Positions 7,533-16,318 are shown, counted from the stretch's first letter. The stretch: DNA of 64,000 bases from Ferrovibrio sp036381655 (GCF_036381655.1 NZ_DASVCJ010000059.1:1-64000), one strand, 5' to 3'. The notes: a model not told the origin generated them from the sequence alone. Program-made: numbers and translations.

Positions 7533-8738
7533 TCAGAGGCCGCCCAGTTCGGCCTGCACCAGATTGACCCAGTAGGCGACGCCGGTCAGCGTGACGGCGT
7601 CGTTGAAGTCGTAATGCGGCGTATGCACGTAGTGGCAGCCGCCGTCTTCCTTCGCGCCGCCATTGCCCAGCAGGATATAGGCGCCGGGCTTCCGCTCCAG
7701 CATGAAGGCGAAATCCTCCGCGCCGGTCAGCGGCTCGGTATTGCCGTCCACCAGCGCCGCGCCCACGGTGGCCTCTGCCGCCTTGATGGCGATGGCGGTC
7801 TGCTCCGGCGCGTTGACCAGCGGCGGATAGCGCCGCAGATAATCGTATTCGGCGCTGACGCCATGCGCCGCCGCGATGCCCTGCACCAGTTCGCCCAGCC
7901 GGCGCTCCAGCAGGTCGCGGTCGGCCGGCGTGTAGCTGCGCGCCGTACCGCGGATGGTGACCTGAGACGGGATCACGTTCGGCGAGCCGGCGGCGCCCGC
8001 CGCGATATGGCCGACGCTGACCACCGCGGCATGCTGCGGCGAAACGTTGCGGCCGACGATGCCCTGCGTCGCGGTGATGAAGGCGGCGGCCGGCATGGTC
8101 GGATCGGTGCCCATATGCGGCATGGCGCCATGGCCGCCGGTGCCGGTGAACACCGCGCTCCAGGTATCGCTGGCCGCCATCATCGGCCCGGGCCGGATGG
8201 CGAACTGGCCGGCCGGGATGCCCGGCATGTTGTGCATGCCGTAGACGGCATCGCAGGGGAATCGCTCGAACAGCCCGTCCTGCATCATCGCGCGCGCCCC
8301 GGCCTCGCCCTCTTCCGCCGGCTGGAAGATGAAATGCACCTTGCCGGCGAAGTCGCGGTGCCGCGCCAGGTGCTTGGCCGCGCCGAGCAGCATGGTGGTA
8401 TGGCCGTCATGGCCGCAGGCATGCATCTTGCCGTCGATCACCGAGCGATGGGCGAAGTCGTTCAGCTCCTGCAGGTTCAGCGCATCCATGTCCGCCCGCA
8501 GGCCGATGGCGCGCTGGCCCGGCCTGCTGCCTTCCAGGGTGCCGACCACGCCGGTCTTGCCCAGGCCGCGATGCACGGCGATGCCCCATTCGGACAGCTT
8601 CGCCGCGACGATGTCGGCGGTGCGGTTCTCTTCGAAGGCGGTTTCCGGATGGCGGTGGATGTCGTGGCGGATCGCGGTCAATTCGGCGCGGTCGGCCTGC
8701 AAGTTACGCAATAGATCCTGGGTCATCGTCTGGGCCAT
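7533..8738 (-). CDS. M20 family amidohydrolase (hippurate / N-acyl amino acid hydrolase type)
   Basis: The 401-aa metallohydrolase has the M20D signature: HRHPETAFEENRTADIV near residue 30, GLRADMDALNLQELN, MHACGHDGHTTMLLGAAK with the metal ligands, FIFQPAEEGEAGARAMM with the catalytic Glu, and a C-terminal TGAEDFAFMLE. It belongs with hippurate hydrolases and amidohydrolases that remove acyl groups from amino acids or indole conjugates; the substrate is unknown. The gene ends 6 bp from the convergent AbrB gene, and a LysR regulator gene lies upstream on the same strand. Confidence 0.88.
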   Translation of the reverse strand: MAQTMTQDLLRNLQADRAELTAIRHDIHRHPETAFEENRTADIVAAKLSEWGIAVHRGLGKTGVVGTLEGSRPGQRAIGLRADMDALNLQELNDFAHRSVIDGKMHACGHDGHTTMLLGAAKHLARHRDFAGKVHFIFQPAEEGEAGARAMMQDGLFERFPCDAVYGMHNMPGIPAGQFAIRPGPMMAASDTWSAVFTGTGGHGAMPHMGTDPTMPAAAFITATQGIVGRNVSPQHAAVVSVGHIAAGAAGSPNVIPSQVTIRGTARSYTPADRDLLERRLGELVQGIAAAHGVSAEYDYLRRYPPLVNAPEQTAIAIKAAEATVGAALVDGNTEPLTGAEDFAFMLERKPGAYILLGNGGAKEDGGCHYVHTPHYDFNDAVTLTGVAYWVNLVQAELGGL

Positions 8739-8801
8739 GTCTTTCTTGCCGGGGATGGCGCCAGCACAGCATGAGGCCGCTGCATTGGCAAGCCCGCAGG
8801 C

Positions 8802-9731
8802 TCACGCGCCACCGCCTTTCGCCGCGCTTCTGTGCGATCCGCCCTTCTGCAGCAGGCGGCGTTCGCGTTCGATCAGCGCCACCAGATAGTCGATCACCGC
8901 GCGGATACGCGGCGCGCGGCGCAGGTCGGGATGCACCGCCAGCCACAGCTCGCGCTCGCTGGACGGATCCTTCGTCGCCAGCCGGCGCAGCAGCGGATCG
9001 CTGGCGCCGAGATAATGCGGCAGCACCGTCACCCCCATGCCGGCGCGGGCGGCCTGATACAGGCTGGTCATGTCGTTGGACACGAAGGCGAGCGGGCGGC
9101 CATTCGCCTGCCGCATCAGCCAATGCTGCTGCTCGATATGGCCCATGCTGTCGTCGTAGCCGATGAAGATGCGGTCCTGCGGCCTGGTCTGGGCGAGATA
9201 GTCCCGCGCGCCATACAGGCCGTAACCGACGATGCCGAGCCGGCGCGCCACCAGGTTGTGGTCGGTCGGCGCCACCATGCGCAGCACCAGATCGGCCTCG
9301 CGCCGGTTGAGATCGACCAGGCGCGGATCGCCGGCCAGTTCGATGCGGATGCCCTGGTTGGCGCGCAAAAAGCCGATCATGCGCGGCGCCAGGAAATGGC
9401 TGGCGAAAAGCGGCGGCGCGCTGATGCGCACATTGCCCTGCAGGGCGACGCCGCCGCTGGCCTGCCGCTGCAGGGTCAGCATCTCGGCCTCCATGCGCTC
9501 GGCGCTCGCCAGCAGCTTCTCGCCATCCTCGGTCAGCGCATAGCCGCGCGGCAGCCGGTTGAACAAGGTCAGGCCGAGCCGGCGTTCCAGCGCGGCGACG
9601 CGGCGCGCCACCGTCGAGTGATCCACCTTCAGCCGCCGCGCGGCGGCCGACAGGGAGGCCTGGCGGCCGAGTTCGAGGAAGAAGCGGATGTCGTCCCAGG
9701 ACGGCATGGCGTTGGCGGAAGAGGCGGACAT
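8802..9731 (-). CDS. LysR-family transcriptional regulator
   Basis: This 309-aa protein has an N-terminal winged helix-turn-helix (WDDIRFFLELGRQASLSAAA, then LKVDHSTVARRVAALE) and a C-terminal LysR substrate domain (about residues 95-300). It is transcribed away from the MFS gene that starts at 10003, the usual LysR arrangement, so that transporter is the likely target. The closest relative in the window is the broken LysR at 12416, which shares long blocks such as ADREVWLLVHPDLRRAPR/ERELWLAVHPDLRRAPR. The ligand is unknown. Confidence 0.9.
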   Translation of the reverse strand: MSASSANAMPSWDDIRFFLELGRQASLSAAARRLKVDHSTVARRVAALERRLGLTLFNRLPRGYALTEDGEKLLASAERMEAEMLTLQRQASGGVALQGNVRISAPPLFASHFLAPRMIGFLRANQGIRIELAGDPRLVDLNRREADLVLRMVAPTDHNLVARRLGIVGYGLYGARDYLAQTRPQDRIFIGYDDSMGHIEQQHWLMRQANGRPLAFVSNDMTSLYQAARAGMGVTVLPHYLGASDPLLRRLATKDPSSERELWLAVHPDLRRAPRIRAVIDYLVALIERERRLLQKGGSHRSAAKGGGA

Positions 9732-9892
9732 GGCGCGGTTCCAGGTTGCGGCGCTCTCGCCGTCTGCGCAGATATGCGCAGAGGCTTGGCGAATTTACCA
9801 TCTTCTTCGCATTTCTGCCGATACTATTCTCACCCTGCGCCGGCCCAATCCGGACCGGCGTCAGCGCATAATGCACCGGTACAATCGCTCCC

Positions 9893-9936
9893 CTGGACTT
9901 TCGATTCTCTGGACTTTTCGATTTTCTGGACTTCGC
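9893..9936. repeat. Three short direct repeats, about 16-17 bp period
   Basis: CTGGACTTTTCGATT-like units begin at 9893, 9909 and 9926, the last one partial. They sit in the 271-bp divergent region between the LysR gene and the MFS gene, about 70 bp upstream of the MFS start. The arrangement could mark regulator binding sites or a slippage-prone tract. Confidence 0.75.
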
Positions 9937-10002
9937 GCAGACCGCACCGCATCATCGCCACGCCCGAGACGACCGACGATACCAACGATAAAAGAGCCTT
10001 CC

Positions 10003-11277
10003 ATGACGACCGCCTCCGCCGCAGCCTCCTTCCACCACCCCTCGCTCAACCGCGCGCAAAGCATTTCGATTCTCGCCGGCGCCGCCGTCATGCTGTCGCT
10101 GGCCATGGGCATGCGCCAGAGCCTCGGCCTGTTCATGCAGCCGATCACGCATGACATCGGCATCTCGGCGGCCGATTTCGCGCTCGCCCTGGCGGTGCAG
10201 AACATCGTCTGGGGCATGACGCAGCCCTTCGCCGGCGCCCTGGTCGACCGCTTCGGCACGCGCTTGATCGCCGTGTTCGGCGGCGCGCTCTATGCCGCCG
10301 CCCTGCTCGTCACCGCCTATGCCAGCGCCGCCTGGATGGTCACCCTGGGCGCCGGCGTGATGATCGGCGTGGCGCTGTCCTGCACAACGTCGGGCATTGC
10401 CGCCAAGATCGCCGCCAAGGTGGTGCGGCCCGAGCGGCGCAGCCTTGCCTTCGGCCTGGTCTCGGCCGCCGGCTCGATCGGCACTTTCGTCGCCGCGCCG
10501 CTGGCGCAGGGCGTGATCCAGGCGAGCGGCTGGCAGATGGCGATGTTCGCCTTCGTCGCCCTGGCGGCGGTGATGCTGCCGGCGGCGCTGTTCGGCGGCC
10601 GCGCCGACGACGTGCCGGTCGATGCCAAGGCCGGCGGCAGCGGCGAATCGATGCGCGCCACGCTGGCCGATGCCGGCCGGCATGGCGGCTATATCGTCAT
10701 GGCCAGCGCCTTCTTCGTCTGCGGCCTGCAGCTCGTGTTTCTCACCACGCATCTGCCCACCTTCCTGGCCGATTGCGGCGCCAATCCGATGCTGAGCGCG
10801 CAGGCGCTGGCGGTGATCGGCGCCTTCAACGTGTTCGGCTCCTGGCTGTTCGGCTGGCTGGGCGACCGCTATCACAAGCATTGGCTGCTCGGGCTGATCT
10901 ACCTGCTGCGCTCGGTCGCCATCGCGCTGTATTTCTCGATGCCGGTCAGCAATGCCTCGACGCTGATCTTCGCCGCCATCATGGGCACGCTGTGGCTCGG
11001 CGTCATTCCGCTGGTCAACGGCCTGGTGGCGCATATCTTCGGCATCCGCTACCTGGCGACGCTGACCGGCATCGCCTTTTTCAGCCATCAGGTCGGCAGC
11101 TTCCTCGGCGCCTGGGGCGGCGGCGTGATCTACGATGCGCTCGGCTCGTATACCCTGGCCTGGCAACTGGCCGCCGGCATCGGCGCGGCGGCCGGCATCA
11201 TGCAGCTTTTCATGAATACGCGGCCGACCGAGCGGGTGCTGAACCAGCAGGCGGCGCTGACCGCCGCCGCGGAATGA
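10003..11277 (+). CDS. MFS transporter
   Basis: The 424-aa protein has about 12 hydrophobic segments and the MFS loop 2-3 motif GALVDRFGTRLIAVFGG, with the second-half equivalent GWLGDRYHKHWLLG. It resembles OFA/CynX-like uniporters and symporters of small organic anions, but the substrate cannot be assigned. ATG 10003 was chosen: the longer upstream extension is repeat-containing intergenic DNA with no membrane character. A divergent LysR gene probably controls it. A clear terminator follows at 11303. Confidence 0.88.
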   Translation: MTTASAAASFHHPSLNRAQSISILAGAAVMLSLAMGMRQSLGLFMQPITHDIGISAADFALALAVQNIVWGMTQPFAGALVDRFGTRLIAVFGGALYAAALLVTAYASAAWMVTLGAGVMIGVALSCTTSGIAAKIAAKVVRPERRSLAFGLVSAAGSIGTFVAAPLAQGVIQASGWQMAMFAFVALAAVMLPAALFGGRADDVPVDAKAGGSGESMRATLADAGRHGGYIVMASAFFVCGLQLVFLTTHLPTFLADCGANPMLSAQALAVIGAFNVFGSWLFGWLGDRYHKHWLLGLIYLLRSVAIALYFSMPVSNASTLIFAAIMGTLWLGVIPLVNGLVAHIFGIRYLATLTGIAFFSHQVGSFLGAWGGGVIYDALGSYTLAWQLAAGIGAAAGIMQLFMNTRPTERVLNQQAALTAAAE

Positions 11278-11302
11278 AGCCGGCGCAGCAGCGAGGACGA
11301 AA

Positions 11303-11326
11303 GGGCGCCATGGCGGCGCCCTTTTT
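11303..11326 (+). terminator. Rho-independent terminator after the MFS gene
   Basis: A 7-bp GC stem (GGGCGCC / GGCGCCC) with loop ATGGC is followed directly by TTTTT. It lies 26 bp after the MFS stop and just before the end of the convergent oxidoreductase gene. Confidence 0.88.
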
Positions 11327-11329
11327 GTT

Positions 11330-12304
11330 TCAGGTCAGCAGCAGGATCGAGCCGGTGGTGCGGCCCGCCTGCAGCGCTTCCTGCGCCTGGCGCGCCTCTT
11401 CGAGCGCAAAGCGCGCGCCGATCTCGATCCGCAAGCCGGCGGCAAGCCGCTCGAATACCGCCGCCGCCGCCATGCGGTACGTCTGCCGGTCCATGCTGTA
11501 GGCGATCACGCTGGGGCGGGCGAGACACAGCGCGCGCCGCGGCCCCAGCTCGAAGACGTCGATCGGCGGAATCGAGCCGCCGGCCTCGCCGATGCTGGCG
11601 ATCGTGCCGAACTGCCGCGTGCAGTCGAAATCCTTGCGCAAGTTCTCGCCGCCGATGCCGTCGATGACGTAATCGGCGCCGCGGCCGTCGGTGAGCGCGC
11701 GGACCTCGGCGGCAACATCGCTCTCCCGGTACAGGATCGCATGATCGAGGCCATGCCGCTTCGCCAGCTCCGCCTTCCCGCGCGAGCCGACCGCGCCGAT
11801 CACCGTGGCCCCGAGCGCCTTGGCCCATTGCACCAGAATGAGGCCCAGCCCGCCGGCGGCGGCATGCACCAGCAGCGTGCTCCCCCGCCCGACCGGATAG
11901 ACCCTGTGCAGCAGCATATGCGCCGTCACGCCGCGCGCCATCGCAGCCGACGCCGTTTCCAGCGAGACGGCGTCCGGCAGCCTGATCAGCCGCTCGGCCG
12001 GCAGCAGCCGCGCCTCGGCATAGCCGCCGACCGGCAGGCCCATATAGGCGACGCGGTCGCCCGGCTTGAGCGCATCGACGCCTTCGCCCACGGCTTCCAC
12101 CGTGCCGGCGCCCTCGATGCCCGGCACCGCCGGCCAGGCCGGCAGCGGATAGAGGCCGGTGCGGTGATAGATATCGACGAAGTTCACGCCGATCGCCGCC
12201 TGGCGCAGCAGCACCTCGCCCCTTCCCGGCGCGGCCAGATCGCGCTCGGCCAAACGCAGCACATCCGGGCCGCCGGCCCGTTCCATGGCAATGACGCGCA
12301 CCAT
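11330..12304 (-). CDS. NADPH:quinone oxidoreductase (zeta-crystallin-like MDR)
   Basis: The 324-aa zinc-free medium-chain dehydrogenase has GVNFVDIYHRTGLYP (residues about 38-52), the GIEGAGTVEAVGEGV block, and the NADPH-binding Rossmann motif HAAAGGLGLILVQWAK. These enzymes reduce quinones to semiquinones or hydroquinones with NADPH. An AAAGGAG lies before the ATG at 12304. The gene is divergent from the damaged LysR gene at 12416, which was probably its regulator. Confidence 0.9.
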   Translation of the reverse strand: MVRVIAMERAGGPDVLRLAERDLAAPGRGEVLLRQAAIGVNFVDIYHRTGLYPLPAWPAVPGIEGAGTVEAVGEGVDALKPGDRVAYMGLPVGGYAEARLLPAERLIRLPDAVSLETASAAMARGVTAHMLLHRVYPVGRGSTLLVHAAAGGLGLILVQWAKALGATVIGAVGSRGKAELAKRHGLDHAILYRESDVAAEVRALTDGRGADYVIDGIGGENLRKDFDCTRQFGTIASIGEAGGSIPPIDVFELGPRRALCLARPSVIAYSMDRQTYRMAAAAVFERLAAGLRIEIGARFALEEARQAQEALQAGRTTGSILLLT

Positions 12305-12415
12305 GATCGTCTCCTTTTTTCGTGCGGTTGTCGGACCAGATTAAGGCTGCGGCAAAAGCACGGAAGATGATATAAAATCAGAGCTTCTGTGGATTTGTGC
12401 ACAGGTGGTTCGGCG

Positions 12416-13176
12416 ATGGACTGGGACGATATCCGCGTGTTCCTCGAACTGGCGCGGCTGGGGTCGCTGTCGGCGACGGCGAAACCCTGCTGAACAATGC
12501 CGAGCGCATGGAGGCGGAAGCCATCGCCCTGCAGCGCCAGGCGAGCGGCGCCGCCGGTCAGTTGCAGGGCAGCGTGCGCCTCGCGGCGCCGCCGGTGGTG
12601 GCCAGCCATTTCATCGCGCCGCGGCTGGTGGATTTGCGCAAATCCCATCCCGGCATCCGGCTGGAGCTGATCGGCGGCAAGGACAGCGCCAATCTGAGCC
12701 GCCGCGAAGCCGATCTTGCGGTCCGTCTGCTCAAGCCCGCCGATAGCGGCCTGATCGCGCGGCGGCTCGGGCTGCTCGCCTACGGGCTTTACGCCGCGCG
12801 CGACTATCTGCGCCGCCGCAAGCCCGAAACGTTCGACTATCTCGGCTACGACGACAGCCTGGACCATGTGCCGCAGCAGCGCTGGCTGCTGCGCCAGGCC
12901 GAGGGCAGGCCGCTGGCCTTTGCCGCCAACGACCTGGCGAGCCTTTATCTGGCGACCCGCAGCGGACTGGGCGTGGCGGCCCTGCCGCATTTCCTCGGCG
13001 CGGCGGATGCGAAACTCGTCTGCCTGGCCCAGGCCGGCGCCGCGGCGGACCGCGAGGTCTGGCTGCTGGTGCATCCGGATCTGCGCCGGGCGCCGCGCGT
13101 GCGCGCCGCGATGGATTACCTGATCGCGCTGTTCGAGCGGGAAAAGCCGCTGCTGGCGGGCAAGGCGGCGGCCTAG
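12416..13176 (+). pseudogene. LysR-family regulator lacking its HTH (internal deletion plus frameshift)
   Basis: ATG 12416 opens a normal LysR start (MDWDDIRVFLELARLGSLSAT). After about 22 codons the frame runs into a stop near 12488. From about 12478 another frame continues GETLLNNAERMEAEAIALQRQ and runs intact through the whole substrate domain to 13176. Compared with the paralogue at 8802, about 40 codons covering the recognition helix and wing are missing, and the deletion changes frame. A shared GACGGCG at the junction would fit a microhomology deletion. The remaining open frame cannot give a DNA-binding protein. Its former partner is probably the divergent quinone oxidoreductase gene. 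Confidence 0.85.
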
Positions 13177-14336
13177 CCGCGCCGCAGTACGACGCCGCGC
13201 CGCATGACGGCCTGGCTGGCCAGCTTCATGGCCGGCTTTTCGACGGCGTGATGGAACAGCTTGGCGGCGATGCAGGCGGCGACGGCGACCGCCGCGCCGG
13301 CCAGCAGCGCGGCCGGCTTCTGCCCCAGCCGCCAGTAGAGCTGCAGGTAGGTCAGCCCGCCGAGCGACCAGAGCAGCGGCGCATGCAGCAGATACAGCCC
13401 GAAGGAGATCCTGCCGAGGAAGGTCGATACGGCGTTGCTCAGGAAGCGCTGGATCGTCGGCGACAGCATGACGCCGCCGACCACCAGCACCGAGCGGATG
13501 GTGAACTGGCTCATATGCCCGATCGGATCGACGAGGCCGCCGAGCCGCCGCATCAGGCCATGCGCCTCGGCATCGAGCAGCGGGTAGATGCTGAGGCCCA
13601 GCAGGATCATGGCGAAGCCGGCGACATCGTGCCATTCGGCGAACCACTCGCTGCGCTTCTCATGGGCGGCGATCTCGCGCATGGCAACGCCGAGCGCGAA
13701 CAGGGCGCAGAAATGCGCCATCCAGAACGGCAGCAGCGTCAGCGCCACCGCCGCGATCAGCGCCGCCATCACGGTAGGCCGGCCGCGCGGCGTGAACAGC
13801 TTCAGGGCGAAGACCAGGATCGAGCCGGGAAATTCGATGCGGATCGTCCACAGGATCGGATCGTGTTCGGGCGTATCGGGCCCGACGAAGGCGCCAACCG
13901 CCGCCTCGCGGATCACCTGCGGCACGCTCGGCTGATAGCCGGCCGGGAAGAAGTCGCGCAGGAAGGCGGAATGCGTCACCCCCGCGACCGCGCCGGCCTG
14001 GTTGGCGCCGAAGGCGAAGAGCAGCGGCACCAGCAGGCCGGCGGCGAGGATCGGCAGGCCGAGGCGCAGCCAGCGCTTGACGATCAGGCCGGGCAGGCTG
14101 GGCGGCACGGCGCCGGCGCGCGCCGCATCGACGGCGGCGGCCAGCACGATGCCGGACAGGATGAAGAAGATCGACACCGCCAGCGGGCCGTCGGTCAGGA
14201 AGGTGAATGGCGCCAGGATCGGGTCCTGTCCGGCCGCGCTGTTGCCCGCCGGCAAAAAAGCCCGCGCGACATGGTGGAACAGGACGAACAGGGCGGCCCA
14301 ACCGCGGAGCCCATCGAGATGCTGGAGACGGCGCAT
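13173..14336 (-). CDS. Acyltransferase family 3 (OafA/YrhL-like) membrane protein
   Basis: The 387-aa protein has about ten hydrophobic helices and opens with LDGLRGWAALFVLFHHV, the conserved Arg/His-containing motif of acyltransferase 3 proteins. VSIFFILSGIVLA and SFGLYLLHAPLLW are further family landmarks. Members transfer acetyl or other acyl groups to carbohydrates, often O-antigen, exopolysaccharide or peptidoglycan, in the inner membrane. The acceptor is unknown. Its stop overlaps the end of the damaged LysR gene by 4 bp on the opposite strand. Confidence 0.88.
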   Translation of the reverse strand: MRRLQHLDGLRGWAALFVLFHHVARAFLPAGNSAAGQDPILAPFTFLTDGPLAVSIFFILSGIVLAAAVDAARAGAVPPSLPGLIVKRWLRLGLPILAAGLLVPLLFAFGANQAGAVAGVTHSAFLRDFFPAGYQPSVPQVIREAAVGAFVGPDTPEHDPILWTIRIEFPGSILVFALKLFTPRGRPTVMAALIAAVALTLLPFWMAHFCALFALGVAMREIAAHEKRSEWFAEWHDVAGFAMILLGLSIYPLLDAEAHGLMRRLGGLVDPIGHMSQFTIRSVLVVGGVMLSPTIQRFLSNAVSTFLGRISFGLYLLHAPLLWSLGGLTYLQLYWRLGQKPAALLAGAAVAVAACIAAKLFHHAVEKPAMKLASQAVMRRGVVLRRG

Positions 14337-14558
14337 GTGTTTTTTCGCGTTAGGCCCGGTATATGGGTGCGCCGCCGCCCGCCGTCATGCGTCCGATCGC
14401 GGTTGTCACAGCCGCCCGTGCTTGTCACGGGCCGATCACATGGATGACGCGGCCGTCCTTGGGAATCGCGCCGATGCTAAAACCGCCGCGTGCCGACGCA
14501 TTCCACCGGCGCGGCCGGCCTGCTAATCTTTCCCGGCTTACGTCCGGGAGGAAACATC

Positions 14559-15593
14559 ATGGCCCAGCAAACCCTGTTCCCCACTGCCGCCGCCGGCAGC
14601 CTGCCCAAGCCGTTCTGGCTGTCGGAGACCCACAAGCTCTGGCCGCAATGGAAACAGCAGGGCGCCGAACTGGAAACCGCCAAGCGCGACGCCACGCTTC
14701 TGTGGCTGAAGCTGCAGGAGGATGCCGGGCTGGACACGGTGGGCGACGGCGAACAGTCGCGCCAGCATTTCGTGCATGGCTTCCTCGAATTCGTCGACGG
14801 CATCGATTTCCACAACAAGGTGGAGATGGGCATCCGCGACAACCGCTACAAGGCCATGGTGCCGCGCGTCGTCGGCGCGCTGACCATGAAGGGGCGCGCG
14901 CATGAGGCGGAGGCGAAGCTGTGCCGCGCGCATACCAAAAAGAAGCTGAAATTCACCCTGCCCGGGCCGATGACCATCATCGACACCATCGCCGACGAGC
15001 ATTACGGCGACCGCATCAAGATGGCGATGGCCTTCGCCGACCTGCTGAACCAGGAGGCGCGGGCGCTGGAGAAGGACGGCGTCGACATTGTGCAGTTCGA
15101 CGAGCCGGCCTTCAACGCCTATACCACGGCGGCGGCCGGCTGGGGCATCGAGGCGCTGCATCGCGCCATCGACGGGCTGAGCTGCAAGACCGCGGTGCAT
15201 ATCTGCTACGGCTACGGCATCACCGCCAATATCGAATGGAAGAAGATGCTGGGCGGCGAATGGCGCCAGTACGAGGATTTCTTCCCGGCGCTGGCGAAAA
15301 GCCGCATCGACCAGGTCTCGCTGGAATGCCGCAATTCGAAAGTGCCGCCGAAGCTGATGAGCCTGCTTGGCGACAAGGAGGTGATGGTCGGCGTGATCGA
15401 CGTCGCCACCGATCAGGTCGAGACGCCCGAGGAGGTCGCCGAGACGATCAAGACCGCCATGCAGTTCGTGCCCAAGGAGAAGATCATCCCCTGCACCAAT
15501 TGCGGCCTGGCGCCTTTGGATTTCGAGGTCTCGCGCCGGAAGCTCGAAGCCCTGGGCGCCGGCGCCCGGCTGGCGCGCGAGCGCTTCGCGTAA
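14559..15593 (+). CDS. MetE C-terminal-domain-type methyltransferase (core-MetE-like)
   Basis: The 344-aa protein corresponds only to the catalytic C-terminal half of cobalamin-independent methionine synthase. The zinc ligands appear as His and Cys in HICYGYG, Glu in SLECRNSK and Cys in CTNCGLAP. VQFDEPAF is the substrate-side Asp/Glu motif. Canonical MetE is about 750 aa with two barrels, so this is a single-barrel relative. Such short forms methylate homocysteine or other thiols from alternative donors; in some bacteria a core-MetE uses a methylcorrinoid. GGGAGGAA precedes ATG 14559. It stands alone, not next to other methionine genes. Confidence 0.8.
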   Translation: MAQQTLFPTAAAGSLPKPFWLSETHKLWPQWKQQGAELETAKRDATLLWLKLQEDAGLDTVGDGEQSRQHFVHGFLEFVDGIDFHNKVEMGIRDNRYKAMVPRVVGALTMKGRAHEAEAKLCRAHTKKKLKFTLPGPMTIIDTIADEHYGDRIKMAMAFADLLNQEARALEKDGVDIVQFDEPAFNAYTTAAAGWGIEALHRAIDGLSCKTAVHICYGYGITANIEWKKMLGGEWRQYEDFFPALAKSRIDQVSLECRNSKVPPKLMSLLGDKEVMVGVIDVATDQVETPEEVAETIKTAMQFVPKEKIIPCTNCGLAPLDFEVSRRKLEALGAGARLARERFA

Positions 15594-15640
15594 AATCCCA
15601 GGACAAGACGCGTCGTAAAAATCCCTGCCGCGGCCGCGGC

Positions 15641-15760
15641 GGTCCGGCTCGGACCGCTGCGGACCGTGGCGGCTCGTTTTCGACCGCTGCGGCCCGTTCC
15701 GGACCGTTTTCGACCGTTGCGGCTTAGGCCCTTATTCCGACTTATGCCGCCTTATCCGGC
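15641..15760. repeat. Two adjoining arrays of 10-bp tandem repeats
   Basis: From 15641 to 15720 successive 10-bp blocks follow a GGACCGTTGC-like pattern (for example GGACCGCTGC, GGACCGTGGC, CGACCGCTGC, CGACCGTTGC), with a hint of a 30-bp higher-order unit. From 15731 to 15760 three further 10-bp blocks follow CTTATNCCGN. They lie between the MetE-like gene and the convergent small protein gene at 15903. No gene is visible in this 309-bp gap. Confidence 0.8.
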
Positions 15761-15902
15761 GCTGTCCGAACCCGAAAAGGCTGGAATCCCGCGATTCCGC
15801 TCTCGAGAACATATAGGGATTATAGGCTTTTTGTCAAGAGGGCGGCGGACAGGCGGAGAATACGGGTGTATTCAGGCCGCTGCCTTCGGAACTGTATTCG
15901 GA

Positions 15903-16265
15903 TCAGAGCGCTTCCGCCTTGCGCTTGCGCCCGGCCCCAGCCCTGGCGGTTGCTGGCCTTGCGGTCTTGGCCGCGGCAGCCTTGGAGGCCCGGGCCGCCT
16001 TGCCCGACGCCTTGCCGTCGCCGGCTGCGGCGCCGCTGGCGATCTTCTCGGCGATGGCCTGCGCGGCGCGCTCGGCCTCGGCCTGCTCCTCGGCCTCCTT
16101 GGCGAGCCGCAGGCCGCGCAGCCGCTCGATCTTGTCGGCCACCGCTTTCTTGCGCGCCTCCTCGGCGGCGAGCGCGGCGGCGGCTTCCTGCTCGCGCTGG
16201 CTGATTTTCTGAAAACGCGCCTCGGCGCGGCGCCGCGCTTCCTCGGCGGATATACCCTGTGCCAA
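15903..16265 (-). CDS. Small Ala/Glu/Lys-rich coiled-coil protein
   Basis: The 120-aa product is almost wholly charged helix: an N-terminal coiled-coil (EEARRRAEARFQKISQREQE and onward to about residue 75), then a basic Ala/Lys-rich tail (KAARASKAAAAKTARPATAR) like a histone H1 or DNA-binding tail. There are no transmembrane segments. Similar small basic proteins occur widely in alphaproteobacteria with unknown role. The start codon lies near a 14-bp tandem repeat. I cannot name the family with confidence. Confidence 0.55.
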   Translation of the reverse strand: MAQGISAEEARRRAEARFQKISQREQEAAAALAAEEARKKAVADKIERLRGLRLAKEAEEQAEAERAAQAIAEKIASGAAAGDGKASGKAARASKAAAAKTARPATARAGAGRKRKAEAL

Positions 16266-16276
16266 TGATCTGCTCC

Positions 16277-16318
16277 CTGGTGTGGAATCCGTGCTGTGGA
16301 ATCCCTGGTGTGGAATGC
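16277..16318. repeat. 14-bp tandem repeat, three copies
   Basis: CTGGTGTGGAATCC (16277), GTGCTGTGGAATCC (16291) and CTGGTGTGGAATGC (16305) follow head to tail with no spacer. The array is 12 bp upstream of the start of the small coiled-coil gene (minus strand), that is, in its leader. Confidence 0.9.
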
